Assembly (NCBI RefSeq): GCF_009674885.1
Contig: NZ_WKKA01000001.1
Span: 248,001 to 312,000, forward strand
DNA length: 64,000 nt
DNA from: Paracoccus sp. S-4012
GTDB taxonomy: Bacteria > Pseudomonadota > Alphaproteobacteria > Rhodobacterales > Rhodobacteraceae
Reading direction: 5' to 3'
In this document: positions 19,121 to 27,199 of the stretch, piece after piece
Numbering within the stretch: the stretch's first letter is position 1
Layout: every line of letters begins with the position of its first letter
Notes under the pieces: generated by a model
The model's database searches: none
The model's input: only the letters and a program-made list of their open reading frames with translations
What the model was told of the DNA's origin: nothing
Made by a program: the position numbers and the translations under genes

Positions 19121-19177
19121 TCAGGCAGGTGCCGTGTCCTCGGCCGGGGCTGCGGCGGTCTGCGCGCCGAGCGGCAT
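19121..19177 (-). CDS. Possible 18-residue leader or small peptide
   Basis: A very short reading frame, MPLGAQTAAAPAEDTAPA, with a strong GGAGG ribosome site seven bases upstream of its ATG on the minus strand. It sits in the 266-bp gap between the yceI-family gene and the agmatinase gene, which otherwise holds only the yceI terminator and the speB leader. A sequence this short and Ala-rich can arise by chance; the ribosome site is the only real support. Confidence 0.2.
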   Translation of the reverse strand: MPLGAQTAAAPAEDTAPA

Positions 19178-19329
19178 GGCAGTTGCCTCCAGCAGGGTGG
19201 CGGGGAGCGCGGGACGGGCTGGGGACTTGGTCCTCTCCTTCCTGCATAGGGACCATGCGTGGCCTCTGCGGAGGTTCCCTGATCTGCACCGATATCCTAA
19301 GAAACAGCGGGCGGATGGGAGGATGGCAG

Positions 19330-20313
19330 ATGGCGCTCGAGGATGCGGCTTCGCAAGTTGACGAGGCGCTGACCCGCGGGGATCTGCGCGGCCCGACCTT
19401 CGAGAACGCCTTCGCCGGGGCGCCGTCCTTCCTGCGTCGCCGATGGACCAAGGACCTGACGGGGGCCGATCTCGCCATCACCGGCATCCCCTTCGACCAG
19501 GCCGTGACGCACCGCCCCGGCGCCCGCTTCGGGCCGCGCGCGATCCGCGAGGCCTCGACCCTGCAAGCCTTCGACGCGCCCTTCGGCTGGGGCTACGACC
19601 CGCTGACGGAACTGGCGATCATGGATCACGGCGACATGGCCTTCGACTATGCCCGCGTGGCCGATGTCCCCGCCCGCATCGAGGCCCATGTCGCCGCGAT
19701 CCTCGCCGCGGGCGTCGGCTGCATTGCGCTTGGCGGCGATCATTCCGTCACGCTGCCGATCCTGCGCGCCCATGCCGCGCGCTTCGGGCCGCCGGCGCTG
19801 ATCCAGTTCGACGCCCATTCCGACACCTGGCCGGATGACGACCCGGCCCGCATCGACCACGGCACCTTCCTCTACAAGGCGCTGAACGAGGGCGTGGTGC
19901 GGCCCGAGTCGACCGTGTCGGTCGGCATCCGCACCGACAACCCCGACACCCGCGGCGTGACGATCCTCGACGCAGCCAGCGTCCACCGCGACGGCATCGA
20001 CGCGACCCTCGCCCGCATCCGCGACGTTGTGGGCGAGCGCCCAACCTACATCACCTTCGACATCGACTGCCTCGACCCGGCCTTCGCGCCGGGCACCGGC
20101 ACGCCGGTCTGGGGCGGGCTCGCCAGCTGGCAGGCGGCGGCGCTGCTGCGGGGGCTCGCCGGCATCAACCTGATCGGCGGCGACGTGGTCGAGGTCTCGC
20201 CGCCCTACGACCCGACCGGCGCCACGGCCATCGCGGGCGCGCATGTCGCGGTGGAGCTCATCTGCCTCTGGGGCTGGACCCGCCGCCTTGCCGCCCCCGC
20301 CTCGCGCGGCTAA
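19330..20313 (+). CDS. speB: Agmatinase/ureohydrolase family enzyme
   Basis: 327 residues from the ATG at 19330, placed by GGAGG seven bases upstream. The ureohydrolase metal-binding motifs are all present: ALGGDHSVTLP, the DAHSDTW segment and FDIDCLDPAFAPGTGTP, giving the two-manganese site. These enzymes cleave a guanidino group to urea: agmatine to putrescine for SpeB, but guanidinobutyrate or proclavaminate-type substrates in paralogues. The name agmatinase is the best guess, not proven. It lies 9 bp before prfA on the same strand and probably shares its transcript. Confidence 0.87.
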   Translation: MALEDAASQVDEALTRGDLRGPTFENAFAGAPSFLRRRWTKDLTGADLAITGIPFDQAVTHRPGARFGPRAIREASTLQAFDAPFGWGYDPLTELAIMDHGDMAFDYARVADVPARIEAHVAAILAAGVGCIALGGDHSVTLPILRAHAARFGPPALIQFDAHSDTWPDDDPARIDHGTFLYKALNEGVVRPESTVSVGIRTDNPDTRGVTILDAASVHRDGIDATLARIRDVVGERPTYITFDIDCLDPAFAPGTGTPVWGGLASWQAAALLRGLAGINLIGGDVVEVSPPYDPTGATAIAGAHVAVELICLWGWTRRLAAPASRG

Positions 20314-20322
20314 GCGGGCGCG

Positions 20323-21378
20323 ATGCTGCCCGCCGACCGTCTCGACCAGATCGTGCAGCGCTTCGAGTATCTCGAGGCGCGGCTGTCGGCAGGCGCAACG
20401 GCCGACGAGATCGCGCGGCTGTCGCGGGAATATTCGGGCCTGAGGCCGGTCGTCGCCGGGATCGCGGACTGGCGCGCGGCGAAAGCCGGGATCGCCGAGG
20501 CCGAGGCCATGCTGGCCGACCCGGAGATGCGCAGCCTCGCCGAGGAGGAGCTCTCGCGCCTGCGTGAAGGCCTGCCCGATCTCGAGCACGCGCTGCGCCT
20601 CGCGCTGCTGCCCAACGACGCCGCCGACGCCCGGCCCGCGATCATGGAAATCCGCCCCGGCACCGGCGGCGATGAGGCGGCGCTCTTCGCGGGCGACCTG
20701 CTCAGGATGTATCACCGCCACGCCGAGGCGCAGGGCTGGCGGTTCGAGCTGATGGACCTCACCACCAACGAACTCGGCGGCGTGCGCGAGGCGATCGCGC
20801 GGATCGAGGGCGAGGGGGTCTTCGCGCGGCTGAAATACGAAAGCGGCGTCCACCGCGTGCAGCGCGTGCCCGAGACCGAGAGCCAGGGCCGCATCCACAC
20901 CTCCGCCGCGACCGTGGCGGTCCTCCCCGAAGCCGAGGAGGTGGACATCGCCATCCCCGACGCGGACATCCGCATCGACACCATGCGCTCGTCGGGCGCG
21001 GGCGGGCAGCACGTCAACACCACCGATTCGGCCGTGCGGATCACCCACCTGCCGACCGGCATCGTCGTCACCAGTTCCGAGAAATCGCAGCACCAGAACC
21101 GGGCCAACGCGATGGCCGTCCTGCGCGCCCGCCTCTACGACATGGAGCGCACCCGCGCCGACGCCGCCCGCGCCGCCGAGCGCCGGGGCCAGGTCGGCAG
21201 CGGCGACCGCTCGGAACGCATCCGCACCTACAACTTCCCGCAGGGGCGGCTGACGGATCACCGCATCGGCCTGACGCTCTATGCGCTCGACCGGGTGATG
21301 CAGGGCGATCTGGGCGAAGTGATCGACGCGCTCGCCGCGCATGATCAGGCGGAAAAGCTGGCCGCGCAGGAAGATTAG
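20323..21378 (+). CDS. prfA: Peptide chain release factor 1
   Basis: 351 residues. It ends translation at UAA and UAG. The stop-codon-reading tripeptide appears as PET in [17 protein letters not shown] (the PxT motif, near residue 183), and the peptidyl-hydrolysis GGQ lies in [20 protein letters not shown] near residue 228. The Gln of GGQ is normally methylated by PrmC, whose gene often follows prfA; here prfA is instead followed by a hairpin-rich gap and a convergent gene. It starts 9 bp after the speB stop. Confidence 0.96.
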   Translation: MLPADRLDQIVQRFEYLEARLSAGATADEIARLSREYSGLRPVVAGIADWRAAKAGIAEAEAMLADPEMRSLAEEELSRLREGLPDLEHALRLALLPNDAADARPAIMEIRPGTGGDEAALFAGDLLRMYHRHAEAQGWRFELMDLTTNELGGVREAIARIEGEGVFARLKYESGVHRVQRVPETESQGRIHTSAATVAVLPEAEEVDIAIPDADIRIDTMRSSGAGGQHVNTTDSAVRITHLPTGIVVTSSEKSQHQNRANAMAVLRARLYDMERTRADAARAAERRGQVGSGDRSERIRTYNFPQGRLTDHRIGLTLYALDRVMQGDLGEVIDALAAHDQAEKLAAQED

Positions 21379-21445
21379 CTTCTATCGAGGAGCCAGTGAC
21401 AGGAAGGGGGCAGATCGGAGGCATCGGCTCCCACCGTCCCGCGTC

Positions 21446-21569
21446 CGCAAATGGGACCCTGTGCCCATTTGCGCGCAGCGTCAGCCGCGGGAGGACCGAT
21501 CCGCCCCGCGGATCGGTCAGCGTCCGCTCTCCCCACGGCGGACGCTTGGCGTCCACCAGGGCGGACGCT
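21446..21569. repeat. Cluster of four hairpin-forming inverted repeats
   Basis: Within the gap between convergent prfA and the FAD oxidoreductase gene, three near-perfect inverted repeats stand in a row: CGCAAATGGG/CCCATTTGCG (21446-21455, 21464-21473), GACCGATCCG/CGGATCGGTC (21494-21503, 21509-21518) and AGCGTCCGC/GCGGACGCT (21519-21527, 21538-21546). A fourth, shorter pair GCGTCC/GGACGC (21549-21568) follows and repeats GCGGACGCT. None is followed by a T-run. They may be bidirectional terminators or extragenic repeats, or the remains of a lost gene. Confidence 0.75.
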
Positions 21570-21625
21570 GCCCTCTGTCGCGACGAGGCCTGCCACAGGC
21601 GACGCCGGCTCGCGGCGGCGCGATC

Positions 21626-22630
21626 TTACGAGACCCGCCAAGCCGCCGGGATGCGGTTGTCCCCGCCGAGGACGAGGTCCGCCACCGCTGCGGCGACCCA
21701 TGGCGCCATGCCGAAGCCGATCTTGAAGCCGCCATTGGCGATCACGTGACCCGGCCGCCCCGGCCACGCCCCGACCAGCGGCGCGCGCGAGGCGGCGCGG
21801 GGGCGCACGCCCGCCCAGCGGTCCGCAACCGGGGCATCGCGCAGGGCAGGGACTGCGGCACGGGCGCGCTCGATCAAGGCGTCCAGCTGAGCGTCGGTGG
21901 CGGTGCCGTCGGAAAACGCACGCTCGGAGGTCGAGCCGATCGCCACGGTGCCGTCCGCATGAGGCACGACATGCAGCCCGTCCGTGTAGAGCTGCGGCCC
22001 GGAGGCGCCGGGAAGCGCCAGCAGCGCCGACTGGCCCTTCACGCCGCCGCCCGCGCCCAGAACCGCCAGCCCCGGCGCCCCGGTGGCCCAGACCACCGGC
22101 GGCGTCGGCCCTTCCGGCCCGACCTCGCCGCACCCCTCCTTGATCACGCCCCCCGCCGCCCGGATCGCCGCCGCAAGCGCCGCGAGGGCCCGGCGCGGGG
22201 CGATCCGGGCCGAGAGCCTGTCGTGCAGCCACAGGCCCTCAAGCCCCTCCGGCGCGTCGACCAGCCGCATCCCGAAGCCCTCGGGCCAATGCGCCTTCGC
22301 CGCCGCAATCCGCGCCTCGGCCTTCGCAACGCCGTCCGCTGCCACCGGCTGCAACCGCCCGATCCGCCCGTAGCCGGAATCGACGCCGCCCGCCGCAGCC
22401 ACCTCGCCCCAGAAACCCTCGGCCGCGAGCAGGCTCTCCAGCTGAACCTGCTTCTTCTCGTTCCAGTTCTCCGGCGCATGCGGGCTCAGCGCCCCCACAT
22501 TCCCGCCCGACGACCCGGCCCCGATCCGCGCCGCCTCCAGCACCCGCACCCGCGCCCCGCGCCGGGCCATCGCCCAGGCGCAGGCGAGCCCGAAGATGCC
22601 CGCGCCGACCACCGTGACTTCGCTGGACAT
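21626..22630 (-). CDS. DAO-type FAD oxidoreductase, MnmC(o)-like
   Basis: 334 residues from the ATG at 22630. The dinucleotide-binding start VTVVGAGIFGLACAWAMARRGARVRVLE and the GSSGGNVGALS segment are typical of the D-amino-acid-oxidase/glycine-oxidase fold, and the C-terminal end NGGFKIGFGMAPWVAAAVADLVLGG is the family's FAD-closing motif. It is divergent from an mnmD-like methyltransferase gene 42 bp away. In E. coli the two activities are fused in MnmC, so this could be the oxidase half that converts cmnm5 to nm5 on tRNA wobble uridine. A glycine oxidase or D-amino acid dehydrogenase is the main alternative. Confidence 0.75.
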   Translation of the reverse strand: MSSEVTVVGAGIFGLACAWAMARRGARVRVLEAARIGAGSSGGNVGALSPHAPENWNEKKQVQLESLLAAEGFWGEVAAAGGVDSGYGRIGRLQPVAADGVAKAEARIAAAKAHWPEGFGMRLVDAPEGLEGLWLHDRLSARIAPRRALAALAAAIRAAGGVIKEGCGEVGPEGPTPPVVWATGAPGLAVLGAGGGVKGQSALLALPGASGPQLYTDGLHVVPHADGTVAIGSTSERAFSDGTATDAQLDALIERARAAVPALRDAPVADRWAGVRPRAASRAPLVGAWPGRPGHVIANGGFKIGFGMAPWVAAAVADLVLGGDNRIPAAWRVS

Positions 22631-22672
22631 GCGCGTTCCTCTGCGGCTAGGCCCGCGCGAGAGGTAGCGCGC

Positions 22673-23365
22673 ATGACTGATCCCGACCAGCCGCTCGACT
22701 GGCGCGAAGGGGGCGTCCCGGTGTCGCGGCGCTTCGACGATCCGTATTTCAGCCTCGCCGGGGGGCTGGCCGAGACCCGCCACGTCTTCCTCGACGGCAA
22801 CGGTCTGCCCGAGCGGCTGCGCCCCGGCTTCCACGTCGCCGAACTCGGCTTCGGCACCGGCCTGAACCTGCTCGCCCTCGCCAGCATCACCACGGTCCCG
22901 ATCCGCTTCACCAGCTTCGAGGCCTTTCCGCTTGGCGAGCGGGACCTCTCCCGCGCCCACGCCGCCTTCCCCGCGCTCGCCCCCCTCGCCGCCGAACTGC
23001 GCGCGGGCCTTGCCACCGGCACCCGCTTCCGCGTCGGCGAGGTGGAGGCCGAGATCATCCCCGGCGACGCGCGCGAGACGCTGCGCCTCTGGCCGGGTCG
23101 CGTCGACGCCTGGTTTCTCGACGGCTTCTCGCCCGCAAAGAACCCCGAACTCTGGGGCGAGGCGCTACTGGCCGAAGTCGCCCGCCACACCGCCCCCGGC
23201 GGCAGCTTCGCCACCTACACCGCCGCGGGCCATGTCCGCCGCGCGCTGACCGCCGCGGGCTTCGCGGTCGAGCGCCGTCCCGGCTTCGCGGGCAAGCGCC
23301 ACATGACCGCCGGCCGCCTGCCCGACATTGCGGCGGCGGGGGCGAGCCGCCATATCCAAGGCTGA
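22673..23365 (+). CDS. mnmD: tRNA 5-methylaminomethyl-2-thiouridine methyltransferase (MnmD type)
   Basis: 230 residues. The start LDWREGGVPVSRRFDDPYFSLAGGLAETRHVFLDGNGLPERL is the MnmC N-terminal-domain pattern. The SAM-binding motif is VAELGFGTGLNLLAL; the catalytic acidic region reads VDAWFLDGFSPAKNPELW; GSFATYTAAGHVRRAL follows. It transfers the last methyl group to give mnm5(s2)U34 in tRNA. It is a stand-alone methyltransferase without the oxidase domain, and the adjacent divergent gene may supply that domain. Only 51 bp precede msrA downstream. Confidence 0.9.
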   Translation: MTDPDQPLDWREGGVPVSRRFDDPYFSLAGGLAETRHVFLDGNGLPERLRPGFHVAELGFGTGLNLLALASITTVPIRFTSFEAFPLGERDLSRAHAAFPALAPLAAELRAGLATGTRFRVGEVEAEIIPGDARETLRLWPGRVDAWFLDGFSPAKNPELWGEALLAEVARHTAPGGSFATYTAAGHVRRALTAAGFAVERRPGFAGKRHMTAGRLPDIAAAGASRHIQG

Positions 23366-23416
23366 ACCGCCTTCCCCGGCGGGGCGTTGTCCCGGCCCCT
23401 CAAGGAGACATTCCCG

Positions 23417-24019
23417 ATGAACGATCAGCGCCACTCACCCGGTCCCATCCACCGCATCTTCGGCCGCCCGATGAACGAGCCGGTGCCGCATGGCTTCGAG
23501 CAGGCGGTCTTCGGCATGGGCTGCTACTGGGGCATCGAGCGGCTGTTCTGGAACATGGACGGCGTCTGGATGACCGAGGTCGGCTTCGCCGGCGGCCATG
23601 TCCCGAGCCCGACCTACGAGCAGGTCTGCCGCACCGACACCGGCCATGCCGAGGTCGTCCGCGTGGTCTTCGACCCGAGCCGCGTCAGCTACGAGAAGCT
23701 GCTGAAGGCCTTCTGGGAGAACCACGACCCGACCCAGGGCAACCGGCAGGGCAACGACGTGGGCTCGCAATACCGCTCGCTCATCATGACCTTCTCGGAC
23801 ACCCAGCGGGCGCAGGCAGAGGCGTCGAAGGTGGATTACGACAACCGCCTCGGGGTGGCGGGCTTCAAGCACATCACCACCGAGATCATCCCCGCCGGGC
23901 CGTTCTGGCCGGCGGAGGAGCCGCACCAGCAGTATCTCGACCGCAACCCCAACGGCTACTGCGCGATGCGCGGCACCGGGGTCGAGGCCTCCATGCCCGA
24001 GCCGCACGAGCCGGCCTGA
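23417..24019 (+). CDS. msrA: Peptide methionine-S-sulfoxide reductase
   Basis: 200 residues from the ATG at 23417, with AAGGAGA upstream. It reduces methionine-S-sulfoxide in damaged proteins. The catalytic Cys is in AVFGMGCYWGIERLFW (usually GCFW). VGFAGGHVPSPTYEQVCRTDTGHAEVV, NHDPTQGNRQGNDVGSQYRS and AEEPHQQYLDRNPNGYC are family signatures; the Cys in NGYCAMRG may act in resolving. The stop overlaps the prmA start by 1 bp (TGATG). Confidence 0.96.
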   Translation: MNDQRHSPGPIHRIFGRPMNEPVPHGFEQAVFGMGCYWGIERLFWNMDGVWMTEVGFAGGHVPSPTYEQVCRTDTGHAEVVRVVFDPSRVSYEKLLKAFWENHDPTQGNRQGNDVGSQYRSLIMTFSDTQRAQAEASKVDYDNRLGVAGFKHITTEIIPAGPFWPAEEPHQQYLDRNPNGYCAMRGTGVEASMPEPHEPA

Positions 24020-24891
24020 TGGCCACCTGGACCGCGCTGACCCACCTGCCCGGACGCGCCGCGGCCGAGGCGCTGGCCGCGCAGGGCGAGGAGGTGCTGG
24101 ACCCCCTGCCCGCGGGCAGCGGGGTCTTCGAGGTCGAGGACGGCTCCGACAGCTGGGAGGTCGGGCTCTACTTCACCGAGGCGCCCGACGAGGTCGCGCT
24201 CGCGCTGCTGGCCGCGGCCGCGGGCGCGCAGCCCTTCGCGGTGTCGGAACTGCCCGAGGTGGACTGGGTCGCGCATGTGCGGCGTGAGTTGAAGCCCGTC
24301 GTCGCGGGGCGGTTCTTCGTCCACGGCGCGCATGACGCCGACAAGGTGCCGCCGGACGCCGAGCCGCTGCTGATCGAGGCGGCGATGGCCTTCGGCACCG
24401 GGCATCACGGCACCACGCGCGGCTGCCTCGAGGCGCTCGACCGGCTGATCGAGGCGGGAGAGCGGCCGGAGCGGATCGCGGATATCGGCTGCGGCACGGC
24501 GGTCCTCGCGATGGCCGCCGCGCGGGTGTTCAGGCACACGGTCGTCGCGGGCGACATGGACCCGCTGGCGGTGGAGACGGCGGCCGCGAACGTTATCGCC
24601 AACGGCCTCGCGGGGCGGGTGGAATGCGTGGTGGCCGAGGGCTTCGACCATCCGCTGCTGGAGGCCGCGGCGCCCTACGACCTCGTCTTCGCCAACATCC
24701 TCAAGCAGCCGCTGATCGACCTCGCGCCCGACATGGCCGCCAGTATCGCGCCGGGCGGGCGGGCGATCCTCAGCGGCATCCTCGTGCCGCAGGCGGAGGC
24801 GGTCGAGGCGGCTTACCACGCGCAGGGCTTCGCGACCGAGCGCCGCGACGACCTCGGCGAATGGACCACCCTGGCGATGCGGCGGGCGTGA
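24019..24891 (+). CDS. prmA: Ribosomal protein L11 methyltransferase
   Basis: 290 residues. It methylates lysines and the N-terminus of bL11/uL11. The C-terminal SAM domain carries FGTGHHGTTRGCLEAL, DIGCGTAVLAMAAA and FANILKQPLIDLAPDM; the N-terminal substrate-recognition domain covers roughly residues 1-100. Translationally coupled to msrA by a 1-bp overlap, and followed by a strong bidirectional terminator at 24898-24932. Confidence 0.94.
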   Translation: MATWTALTHLPGRAAAEALAAQGEEVLDPLPAGSGVFEVEDGSDSWEVGLYFTEAPDEVALALLAAAAGAQPFAVSELPEVDWVAHVRRELKPVVAGRFFVHGAHDADKVPPDAEPLLIEAAMAFGTGHHGTTRGCLEALDRLIEAGERPERIADIGCGTAVLAMAAARVFRHTVVAGDMDPLAVETAAANVIANGLAGRVECVVAEGFDHPLLEAAAPYDLVFANILKQPLIDLAPDMAASIAPGGRAILSGILVPQAEAVEAAYHAQGFATERRDDLGEWTTLAMRRA

Positions 24892-24897
24892 AACGAG

Positions 24898-24932
24898 AAA
24901 GGCCCCGTTCGGGAGCGCCGAACGGGGCCTTT
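24898..24932. terminator. Bidirectional terminator between prmA and DUF1127 gene
   Basis: A perfect 15-bp stem, AAAGGCCCCGTTCGG (24898-24912) with its complement (24918-24932), and a five-base loop. The AAA/TTT ends let it work on both strands, serving prmA from the left and the DUF1127 gene from the right. Confidence 0.85.
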
Positions 24933-24951
24933 GGGCTGGATGGCGCGGGGC

Positions 24952-25140
24952 TCAGAGGCCGCGCGCGATCCGGTCGATGTCGCCGCGGACGAGGCCGATG
25001 TCGTCCAACTCGCGGTCGCTGAGCCGCGAGAGTTCGCGCCGGGTCACGCGGGTGTTGTACCAGTTGTTCAGCGTCGCGGAGACGCGGGAGAACATACCGG
25101 GGGCCGCCGCGACATGGGCGCGGCTGTCGATTGCAGTCAT
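24952..25140 (-). CDS. DUF1127 small protein
   Basis: 62 residues from the ATG at 25140, preceded by AGGTGA. The C-terminal half WYNTRVTRRELSRLSDRELDDIGLVRGDIDRIARGL is the DUF1127 motif: 'R-L--L-d--L-DIGl-r-di'. Family members in alphaproteobacteria are often stress-induced, and in some species bind RNA; here the role is unknown. The start could also be 22 codons upstream. Its presumed promoter region, 25141-25434, holds a pair of 13-bp direct repeats. Confidence 0.88.
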   Translation of the reverse strand: MTAIDSRAHVAAAPGMFSRVSATLNNWYNTRVTRRELSRLSDRELDDIGLVRGDIDRIARGL

Positions 25141-25253
25141 TCTGTCACCTGAAGTTGGCACCGGCCGGATGCCGGTAGCTTTGTTCCTCGATGCCGCCGA
25201 CATAGACCTCGTCAGGCCGAACGAGCAGGGGGGCCGGCGGCAATCCAGCTATG

Positions 25254-25317
25254 CAGCTTCTACATAACTGCCCGAGTTCTATTAACTTTTCGCGGGTGCC
25301 CGTTCAGCTTCTACATA
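25254..25317. repeat. Paired 13-bp direct repeat upstream of the DUF1127 gene
   Basis: CAGCTTCTACATA occurs at 25254-25266 and again at 25305-25317, 51 bp apart. The stretch between is unusually AT-rich for this genome (TTCTATTAACTTTTCG). The rest of the 294-bp gap 25141-25434, between rsmE's end and the DUF1127 start, holds no gene I can support. Placed upstream of the DUF1127 gene, the repeats may be activator or repressor sites. Confidence 0.55.
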
Positions 25318-25434
25318 GCTACGACGCAGCGCTGAATCAAGGTGCTGCGATGCGGCATAAAGCCTCGTGCGCGTGCAGAAACTTCAGCGCGGGACGAGCG
25401 TTGAGCCAGATGCGCGACGGGCGGCGACGCTGCG

Positions 25435-26169
25435 TCACGTCATCCGCGAACCGCCCCAGTCCCCGAGCGCCGCCTGCCAAAGCGTGATGGCAGCGCAGGC
25501 GGCGGTGTCCGCGCGGAGGATCCGCGGCCCCAGGCTAACCGGCGTCACGACGCCGCTCCCCCCGAGGCGCGTCCGCTCCGCCTCCGAAAACCCGCCCTCC
25601 GGCCCGATCAGAATCGCCCAGGGGCCGCGCGGCAGTCCCGCCAGCGTCTCCGCCGGGCCGACCCGCGATTCGTCGGCCCAGAGGATGCGCCGCCCTTCGT
25701 CCCAGCCGTCCAGCACCCGCGTGAGCGGCGAGAGCTCCGCCACCTCGGGCACATGCGTGCCGCCGCATTGCTCGGCCGCCTCGACGGCATGGGCCTGCAG
25801 CCGGTCGCGCGCGATCCGCCCGGCCTGCGTGAACTCGGTCGCCACCGGCAGGATGCGCGCGCAGCCGAGCTCGGTCGCCTTCTCGACGATGAAATCCGTG
25901 CGCGCCTTCTTGATCGGCGCGAACATCAGCCAGAGGTCCGGCGGCGGCAGCGGCGGCCTCACCTGCGCCACGGCCTCGATCCGCCCGCCGCGCTTGCCCA
26001 GTTCGACGATCTGCGCGGACCAGCCGCCGTCACGCCCGTTGAACGCCTCGATCTCGGCACCCGGCCCAAGCCGCATGACCCCGCCGAGATAATGCGCCTG
26101 CGCGGTGTCCAGCCCCGCTTCTTGTCCCCCGCCGAGCGGCTGGTCTATGTAGAGGCGCACCTGTCCCAT
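25435..26169 (-). CDS. rsmE: 16S rRNA m3U1498 methyltransferase
   Basis: 244 residues from the ATG at 26169. A PUA-like N-terminus (VRLYIDQPLG...LGGVMRLGPGAEIEAFNGRDG) is followed by a SPOUT domain: KARTDFIVEKATELGCARILPV, then the knotted SAM site AILIGPEGGFSEAE and SLGPRILRADTAACAAI. It modifies U1498 of 16S rRNA. The start is only 13 bp from the divergent ubiA start, or overlaps it if ubiA uses its upstream ATG. Confidence 0.94.
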   Translation of the reverse strand: MGQVRLYIDQPLGGGQEAGLDTAQAHYLGGVMRLGPGAEIEAFNGRDGGWSAQIVELGKRGGRIEAVAQVRPPLPPPDLWLMFAPIKKARTDFIVEKATELGCARILPVATEFTQAGRIARDRLQAHAVEAAEQCGGTHVPEVAELSPLTRVLDGWDEGRRILWADESRVGPAETLAGLPRGPWAILIGPEGGFSEAERTRLGGSGVVTPVSLGPRILRADTAACAAITLWQAALGDWGGSRMT

Positions 26170-26182
26170 GAGGTCTGTTCCT

Positions 26183-27139
26183 ATGGCAGCCCGCAGCGCC
26201 GCGCCAGCCGCAGGCGCGCAGCCCGACGCCCCGGCCGGCAACTGGGTGGACCGCAGCGCCCCCGCGTCGTGGCGGCCGTGGCTGCGACTGAGTCGCATCG
26301 ACCGGCCGATCGGCACCTGGCTGCTGTTGCTGCCCTGCTGGTGGGGGATCGGCCTCGCGATGATCGCCCACGGTCCCGGCTGGCGGGCGCTTTGGATCGC
26401 CGTGGCCTGCGGCATCGGCGCGGTGGTGATGCGCGGGGCGGGCTGCACCTGGAACGACCTCACCGACCGCGACATCGACGCGAAGGTCGAGCGCACCCGC
26501 ATCCGGCCGCTGCCCTCGGGTCGGGTGACGGCGCGGGGAGCCTTCGTCTGGCTGGTGGTGCAGTGTCTCATCGGGTTCGCGCTGCTGCTGACGCTCGGCC
26601 CGGCGGCGATCTGGCTCGGGGTGCTGTCGCTGATCCCGGTCGCCATCTACCCCTTCGCCAAGCGCTTCACCTGGTGGCCGCAGGTGTTCCTCGGCATCGC
26701 CTTCAACTGGGGCGCGATGCTGGCCTATGCCGCCCATGCCGGGCGGCTGGAGGCGCCCGCGGTGATCCTCTGGCTCGCCGGAATCTGCTGGACGCTGGTT
26801 TACGACACGATCTACGCCCATCAGGACATCGAGGACGACGAGCTGATCGGCGTCAAATCCACCGCCCGCCGTTTCGGCGACAACAGTCTGCGCTGGCTCT
26901 CGGGCTTCGCGGTGGCATCAGTCGCGGGCATCGCCCTCGCGATCGTGATGGCGGGGCCGGAGAGCGCGCTCGCCTGGGGGCTGGCGCTCGGCGGACTTGC
27001 GGGATTCGCGGTGCATCTGGCGTGGCAGCTGCGACAGTTCAGACCACGCGATGGTGAACTGGCCTTGAGATTGTTCCGCTCCAACCGTGATGCCGGGCTG
27101 ATCCTTGCGCTGTTTCTCGCCTCGGCCGGGCTGGTCTGA
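26183..27139 (+). CDS. ubiA: 4-hydroxybenzoate polyprenyltransferase
   Basis: 318 residues from the ATG at 26183; an in-frame ATG at 26168 would add five residues and overlap the rsmE start. It attaches the isoprenoid tail to 4-hydroxybenzoate in ubiquinone synthesis. The first Asp-rich prenyl-binding motif NDLTDRDIDAKVERTRIRPL and the second YDTIYAHQDIEDDELIGVKS are both intact, among about eight membrane helices. Typical UbiA length is ~290-320. No ubiC or other ubi gene is adjacent. Confidence 0.94.
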   Translation: MAARSAAPAAGAQPDAPAGNWVDRSAPASWRPWLRLSRIDRPIGTWLLLLPCWWGIGLAMIAHGPGWRALWIAVACGIGAVVMRGAGCTWNDLTDRDIDAKVERTRIRPLPSGRVTARGAFVWLVVQCLIGFALLLTLGPAAIWLGVLSLIPVAIYPFAKRFTWWPQVFLGIAFNWGAMLAYAAHAGRLEAPAVILWLAGICWTLVYDTIYAHQDIEDDELIGVKSTARRFGDNSLRWLSGFAVASVAGIALAIVMAGPESALAWGLALGGLAGFAVHLAWQLRQFRPRDGELALRLFRSNRDAGLILALFLASAGLV

Positions 27140-27199
27140 TTGCCCCCCGGGCGGCGTGGGGCTAAACCCCCGCGGTCCTGAAGCTGCCGCGAGGCACCG

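Noticed and set aside
19178..19329. Possible riboswitch before the agmatinase-family gene
   Set aside because: I looked for guanidine-I, -II or -III features because the enzyme family handles guanidino compounds. No paired ACGR hairpins or other recognisable core is visible.
19297..21342. 681-codon minus-strand frame opposite speB and prfA
   Set aside because: Shadow of two conserved genes; composition is Gly/Ala/Arg with no domain.
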